Notes under the pieces: generated by a model
What the model was told of the DNA's origin: nothing
Databases searched by the model: none
The model's input: only the letters and a program-made list of their open reading frames with translations
Part shown: positions 60,132 through 64,000 of the stretch, one piece after another
How the letters are laid out: each line of letters begins with the position of its first letter
How positions within the stretch are numbered: the stretch's first letter is position 1
Program-made: the position numbers and the translations under genes
Source of the DNA: Nocardia colli
Lineage (GTDB): Bacteria; Actinomycetota; Actinomycetes; Mycobacteriales; Mycobacteriaceae
Length of the DNA stretch: 64,000 nucleotides
Assembly: GCF_008704205.1 (NCBI RefSeq)
Contig: NZ_VXLC01000031.1
Coordinates: 1-64,000, forward strand
Direction of reading: 5' to 3'

Positions 60132-61474
60132 TGAGCGAGGAGCCGCCGGTGACGCCGTGGTCTGCCCGCGGCGAAGGGGAAGACGACATCGCGAGCGTGC
60201 GGGTGGGTGGACCCGAAACGGGGGCGCTGGCGGCCGGGGTAGCCGTCGGTCCCACTGGACTGTCGGCGGGGTTGCGGGTGCAGGCGCCGGTTCAGCCCGG
60301 ACATCCCGCTCCTCAGGTGCCCCCTCCGGCGGCGGCACCCCGGGGCGATGCGCCGCGCGTGGATTGCCCACCGGCCCCGACACTGCCACTCGCACCGAAC
60401 AATTCGGCTCCGCCGTCGCTGTTGCCACCGATCGATCCGGAAACCATCGCGGCCTTCGCCCCGGCGGCGACAGCGGTCGCGAGCGCGCTGCCGTTCATCG
60501 CGATGGCACTCACCGGTCTCACCGGAAACGGCGCCGGTCTCGGCGGTCTGGGGAACGGCCTCGGTTCCGGCTACAGTCCGGGTTTCGGTTCGGCGCTGGG
60601 CGGTCGAAACGGCAATACCCTTACCCCTCAGCAACTTCACGCACTGGGCGTGCTGGAGAAGCTGGCCCAGGTCTATGGCGACGACACGACCACCGATCCT
60701 GATATCGCCGCGCTCCGGCACCGCCTCCACCTACCGACCGCCGGTGGATCCACCAACGCCGCCATCAGAGCCCGGCGACTGTTCCAAGCCAACGCCGCCA
60801 ACGCCTTCAACGATCTCGACAACCAACTCGCCGCCTATCTGCAACACCTCGCAGGCACCTCGGCGGTCGATCGCAACGCGGTGACCACGCTCGTCCGGGA
60901 AACCAACGCCGCTCTCATCGCACTCGGGCCGCGCGCCTACACCACCGCGGGCCAGCAGCAAGTCCACGCGATCCTCACCGCCGCACTGCACAAAGCGCAG
61001 ACGGTCATCACCGCGACCACCGCCGATGCCACGGAGACCGCCGCCGCCATCAACCAGCTCACCAACCAGTATCTGCACAACATCACCGGACATACGCTCG
61101 CCGGCCGGGGCGCGACGCCGGCCGCGCGGCAGGCGATCGCCACCGCGCTGGCGCAAATAGGCAAGCCGTATGTCTACGGCGCCGAAGGGCCGGGCGAATT
61201 CGACTGTTCCGGGCTCATGCAGTACTGCGTGGCCGCGGCCGGCGGCACGATCCCCCGGGTGGCGGCGGACCAGTACCGTACGCTGCCGAAGGTCAATCCC
61301 ACGCAGATCCGGCCGGGTGATCTGGTCTTCCCGACCGACAGCTTCGATGGCGACGGCGCGTCGCACGTGATGATGTATGTCGGCAACGGGAAATGCATCG
61401 AGGCTCCGCAGTCGGGCTCGGTCGTGCATCAGCGAAGTCTGCCCAGCAGTTTTCGCGCGACTCGATGGGCGTAG
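60128..61474 (+). CDS. NlpC/P60 peptidoglycan endopeptidase of the T4SS module
   Basis: 448 aa from GTG 60128 (ATG 60131 next codon). N-terminal 130 residues are Pro/Ala-rich with one hydrophobic stretch (AAFAPAATAVASALPFIAMALTG). A helical middle region (RLFQANAANAFNDLDNQLAAYLQHLAG ... HAILTAALHKAQTVITATT) follows. The C-terminal NlpC/P60 domain has the catalytic Cys in GEFDCSGLMQYC (near 359), PRVAADQYRTLP, RPGDLVFPTDSF and the His of ASHVMMYVGNG (near 413). It likely opens the wall for the secretion channel. Confidence 0.85.
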   Translation: MMSEEPPVTPWSARGEGEDDIASVRVGGPETGALAAGVAVGPTGLSAGLRVQAPVQPGHPAPQVPPPAAAPRGDAPRVDCPPAPTLPLAPNNSAPPSLLPPIDPETIAAFAPAATAVASALPFIAMALTGLTGNGAGLGGLGNGLGSGYSPGFGSALGGRNGNTLTPQQLHALGVLEKLAQVYGDDTTTDPDIAALRHRLHLPTAGGSTNAAIRARRLFQANAANAFNDLDNQLAAYLQHLAGTSAVDRNAVTTLVRETNAALIALGPRAYTTAGQQQVHAILTAALHKAQTVITATTADATETAAAINQLTNQYLHNITGHTLAGRGATPAARQAIATALAQIGKPYVYGAEGPGEFDCSGLMQYCVAAAGGTIPRVAADQYRTLPKVNPTQIRPGDLVFPTDSFDGDGASHVMMYVGNGKCIEAPQSGSVVHQRSLPSSFRATRWA

Positions 61475-61501
61475 CCGAACCACTTCGCACGCGGGGGTTC
61501 G

Positions 61502-61514
61502 CCAGCTGTGGGAA
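61502..61514. promoter_or_regulatory. CCAGCTGTGGGAA motif upstream of APH-like gene
   Basis: TGGGAA half-site in the 156-bp gap between the NlpC gene and the APH-fold gene. The right-most intergenic member of the motif family. Confidence 0.35.
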
Positions 61515-61630
61515 GTCCGCATTGCTCGTGCTCATTACACTTGCTACATGCTGTCGACCACATCTTATTTCTATTGATGCTCATGATCAGCCGACTCGAG
61601 CGGACAGTCAACCCGGCGGGGAATTATTAA

Positions 61631-62848
61631 GTGGCCGGTGACGCGGGCGGAACCTATATGCTGCGCATGCTCAGGGCATTGCAGCACCTCGATCGAGACG
61701 AAGCCGAACGACGTGCCCAGGAATGGATGAACGAGACATTCGGAATAGCCGCCGATGCCGTCTGTCTCCGTCCGCATAGGTCCGCGTTGGACTCGCTGAG
61801 CGGGGTTGTCACCGTCCATGGCGAGGATTTCTACTTCAGTTCGCAGATCGAGTCGGGTAATCCGATCAAAGAGCATTACAACTCCCGAGTATTGCAGATC
61901 GCCGGCTACAACACGCTCTTGCCGATGAATGTCTTCCGTCGGCCGGAGCAGCAGATCGCCCTGTACCCGATCGTCGATCATCCGATGATGTTCGATCTGG
62001 CGCGCTGGTCGGAGCGAGGCGAGCCCACGACCTTCGATCGAGATCGGTTACTGACGATCGAAGCACGGGAATCCGCCCGGATGCTGGATGTATATCTGGG
62101 CTCGGCCGCCTGGAGCAGTGATACCGAGCACGCGTGCGCGCCGATTCATCAACTGTTCTGGCATCGGCTCACCGGTCGTCGCTTCTCCAATTTCTACGGT
62201 GTCCGGACGGTTCGCACCCCCGGCGGCCGGGAGGTCGATATCGGACATGTATTCGACGCCAAATGGATCATCAACGGCGTTACGCAGAAACGTAAATTGC
62301 GGGACCTGGTCACCGAGGCGGTCAATGTATTGAATCCGGCACGGGATGCGCTGACCGTTATCGGTCACGGTGATGCGCATCTCGGCAACTTACTGCTGGA
62401 CACGGACGAGCATTACCTCTATATTGATGCCGCGTTCGCCGGCCGACATTCGGTGCTGCTCGACGTGGCGCGACCGCTGTTCTTCGACGTATTCGCGCAG
62501 TGGATTTACTTTCCGAACGAGCGGATACGGGCGCTTTCGGTCGATGTCGATTGCGCGGGCACCACGATCGCAGTGAACTACGGCAATGCGTTCTCCGCGC
62601 TGCGCCGGGCGTACTGGGAAACGAAGCGAAAGGTGCTGATCGACCCGGTGGTCGAATGGCTGCGTGACGAAGGCTTGTCGGCACAGGACGCACGACCGCT
62701 GGAGCTCGCGCTGATGTGCTGCCCGCTGCTTGCCCGGAATTTGACCGATCGAATCGTATTCCCGCCCAAGTTGACCTGGCTCGGCCTGGCGCTCGCGGTG
62801 CAGCTGGGTAACGGCGACGACGAGCAAGAATTCGCCTTCGCCGAGTGA
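61631..62848 (+). CDS. aminoglycoside phosphotransferase (APH)-fold kinase-like protein
   Basis: 405 aa from GTG 61631. The catalytic loop VIGHGDAHLGNLLLDTDEHYLYIDAAFAG matches H-G-D-x-H-x-G-N of APH/choline kinases, with the following D of IDAAFAG at the Mg-binding position. The N-lobe is long and atypical (YFSSQIESGNPIKEHYNSRVLQIAGY, with the likely Lys in NPIKEH). It probably phosphorylates a small molecule; no antibiotic is implied. It overlaps the next gene start by one base (TGATG). Confidence 0.7.
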   Translation: MAGDAGGTYMLRMLRALQHLDRDEAERRAQEWMNETFGIAADAVCLRPHRSALDSLSGVVTVHGEDFYFSSQIESGNPIKEHYNSRVLQIAGYNTLLPMNVFRRPEQQIALYPIVDHPMMFDLARWSERGEPTTFDRDRLLTIEARESARMLDVYLGSAAWSSDTEHACAPIHQLFWHRLTGRRFSNFYGVRTVRTPGGREVDIGHVFDAKWIINGVTQKRKLRDLVTEAVNVLNPARDALTVIGHGDAHLGNLLLDTDEHYLYIDAAFAGRHSVLLDVARPLFFDVFAQWIYFPNERIRALSVDVDCAGTTIAVNYGNAFSALRRAYWETKRKVLIDPVVEWLRDEGLSAQDARPLELALMCCPLLARNLTDRIVFPPKLTWLGLALAVQLGNGDDEQEFAFAE

Positions 62849-64000
62849 TGGCTCGGCAGTCGTTCGATATTGCGGAAGGTTTGTCCATGATCAGTCCCGA
62901 GCACTGGGAATTTCCGGTGGCCGCCGCGCCGCCGCTCGGCAGGCTGACGTTGGCCGGGCGCCTGTCCGTGCCGGACGAGACCGAGGCACTCATCATCGAA
63001 CTGGACGGTGTCCTGCTCGACCTTCGCTCGCACGATCACCAGATCGTCAATCAGGCACTGCACGATCGGTACGCGGGTGACATCGATATTCCGCGGGAGG
63101 TGGTTCAGGCCAATTCCGGGCAGAGCGCCGCCGAGTTCTGGCGGCGGATCCTGGCCGCGGCCGGCATAACGCTGAACCAGACGCAGACCTGGGAGATCAT
63201 CCACCGCTACGACGAACTCAGGTTGTCGGCGCCGCCGCGGGTGCACCGGGGGATCGTGGAGGTCCTCACCGATGCCGAGTATCACTTCGTGAACATCGCG
63301 GTGGTGTCGGCCATGTCGGCGGGGAACATCTCGTTGCTGCTGGCCAAGGTGGGTCTGCGCGATCGAGTCGACGAGATCGTGGGCAACGACATCGCCGGAA
63401 TGACGGACCCGCCCGCGCCGGACCGGTACCTCGAAGCCGCTCGTCGGCTCGAGGCGCGCCCGGCCAACTGTGTGGCACTGGTCGACTCGCTGCTCGGCGC
63501 CGAGGCCGCGGCGCGGGCGGGTTGCTACCCGGTCGGGATCGCCACGGGCGGCAACAGCTTCGACGAACTCGCCGAATCACTGTTCACCGCTGATGATCTG
63601 CCGGACCTGTCCCAGCGCGCGCCGATGACCCGGGTGCGGATCCCGCCGTGGATCCTGGCTGCGCAGCCTTATCCGTCTGAGCGGTCCGACTCGGACCGGC
63701 CGGGTGGTCTGCGGCTGGACCGTAACGAAAGCACCTACCCGATACCGGAATCGGTGGCCGCCGCGCTGACCGAACATGTGCTGGGGCGTGGCGAGCGCGA
63801 CGCTGCCGATCTGGATCGACTGGTCGCGTCCCTCGCCGAATACTGCGGTGTCGCAGAAGATTTCATCCTACCGACCAGCGGCGCGGACCAGGCCATAGAC
63901 TTGACGCTCCGCAGTTTTCTGCGGGCGGGGCGTCGAATGTTGGTCGCCCAGCCTGAATATCCGGTCTATGGCCACGTCGCCGCGTTGGCGGGGGCGGAAA
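62848..64000 (+). CDS. HAD-like / PLP aminotransferase fusion protein (partial)
   Basis: 384 residues to the window edge from ATG 62848 (ATG 62887 possible). Residues 45-235 are a HAD-fold phosphatase domain with a cap, but the nucleophile Asp is E51 (IIELDGVLLD), and the Lys of the KPAPD motif is replaced (TDPPAPDRY); motif IV reads LVDSLLGAEAAARAG. From about residue 285 a class I/HisC-like aminotransferase begins (LRLDRNESTYPIPESVAAALTEH, FILPTSGADQAIDLTLRSFLRAGRRMLVAQPEYPVYG). The PLP Lys lies outside the window. Coupled to the APH-like gene. Confidence 0.75.
   Translation, partial: MARQSFDIAEGLSMISPEHWEFPVAAAPPLGRLTLAGRLSVPDETEALIIELDGVLLDLRSHDHQIVNQALHDRYAGDIDIPREVVQANSGQSAAEFWRRILAAAGITLNQTQTWEIIHRYDELRLSAPPRVHRGIVEVLTDAEYHFVNIAVVSAMSAGNISLLLAKVGLRDRVDEIVGNDIAGMTDPPAPDRYLEAARRLEARPANCVALVDSLLGAEAAARAGCYPVGIATGGNSFDELAESLFTADDLPDLSQRAPMTRVRIPPWILAAQPYPSERSDSDRPGGLRLDRNESTYPIPESVAAALTEHVLGRGERDAADLDRLVASLAEYCGVAEDFILPTSGADQAIDLTLRSFLRAGRRMLVAQPEYPVYGHVAALAGAE

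Noticed and set aside
58578..60428. 616-codon antisense frame over the VirB6-like tail
   Set aside because: Overlaps three coupled secretion genes and shows only compositional bias.
61483..61496. Possible single CRISPR-like hairpin CTTCGC-AC-GCGGGG after the NlpC gene
   Set aside because: The loop would be only two bases, two pairs are wobble, and there is no partner at about 61 bp.
62901..62913. GCACTGGGAATTT near the start of the HAD/aminotransferase gene
   Set aside because: It encodes the EHWEF residues of the protein and lies downstream of both possible starts.

Overview
The window is high-GC actinobacterial DNA. The mix of genes points to Nocardia or a close relative in the Mycobacteriales: mycobacterial-type leucine-carboxyl-methyltransferase-fold methyltransferases, an LppU-like secreted protein, WXG100-like and lytic-transglycosylase ESX-type proteins, a PknB-type kinase with an extracellular DUF3558-like part, a WhiB-like protein, GTG starts and many 4-nt start/stop overlaps. 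No rRNA, tRNA, integrase, transposase or replication origin was seen.

Layout. 0-16.5 kb is mixed chromosomal and accessory DNA: the edge of a glutamine synthetase, small enzymes, an ArsR/SRPBCC pair, a methyltransferase/thioesterase pair, a DedA/phospholipid-methyltransferase operon facing a two-component system, an SDR, an altered M20 enzyme, a histamine-methyltransferase-like protein and an M1 lipoprotein peptidase. 17-24.7 kb holds a decayed CRISPR-like array, a WXG100-like secretion protein, a MetE-like enzyme, a stand-alone ThrRS-type editing domain, and a Ser/Thr kinase with an FHA protein. 24.8-33 kb is a long minus-strand run: DUF4254, LppU-like, two EXXR-less P450s, acyl-CoA oxidase-like, lytic transglycosylase.

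35.7-41.2 kb encodes a complete type I-E Cascade (Cse1, Cse2, Cas7e, Cas5e, Cas6e) without Cas3, Cas1 or Cas2. It is flanked by CRISPR-like hairpin repeats. Those downstream of cas6e have a mostly 47-54 bp period instead of about 61 bp, and their stems keep pairing through compensatory changes. 41.2-48.7 kb has an Hsp70-like protein, a PLP-decarboxylase homologue that has lost its Schiff-base lysine, a YbdK-type carboxylate-amine ligase, an AvrD homologue and an amidase-fold protein that has lost two of its catalytic triad residues. 48.7-61.5 kb has MerR, ROK and WhiB-like proteins followed by a conjugation-type type IV secretion module (TcpC, a small membrane protein, TcpE/PrgI-like, VirB4 ATPase, VirB6-like, two NlpC/P60-type proteins) with no relaxase or coupling protein. 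The right edge has an APH-fold kinase-like protein and the start of a HAD/aminotransferase fusion.

Two palindrome families run through the window. TGGGACCGGTCCCA occurs five times between 5.6 and 23.9 kb. A TTCCCAG-NN-CTGGGAA-like motif recurs in intergenic DNA between 29.9 and 61.5 kb, in front of P450, DUF4254, Hsp70, ligase, AvrD, amidase and kinase-like genes. The motif may mark shared control. The strongest candidates for something undescribed are the Cas3-less Cascade with its odd hairpin arrays, and the adjoining AvrD neighbourhood rich in apparent pseudoenzymes.
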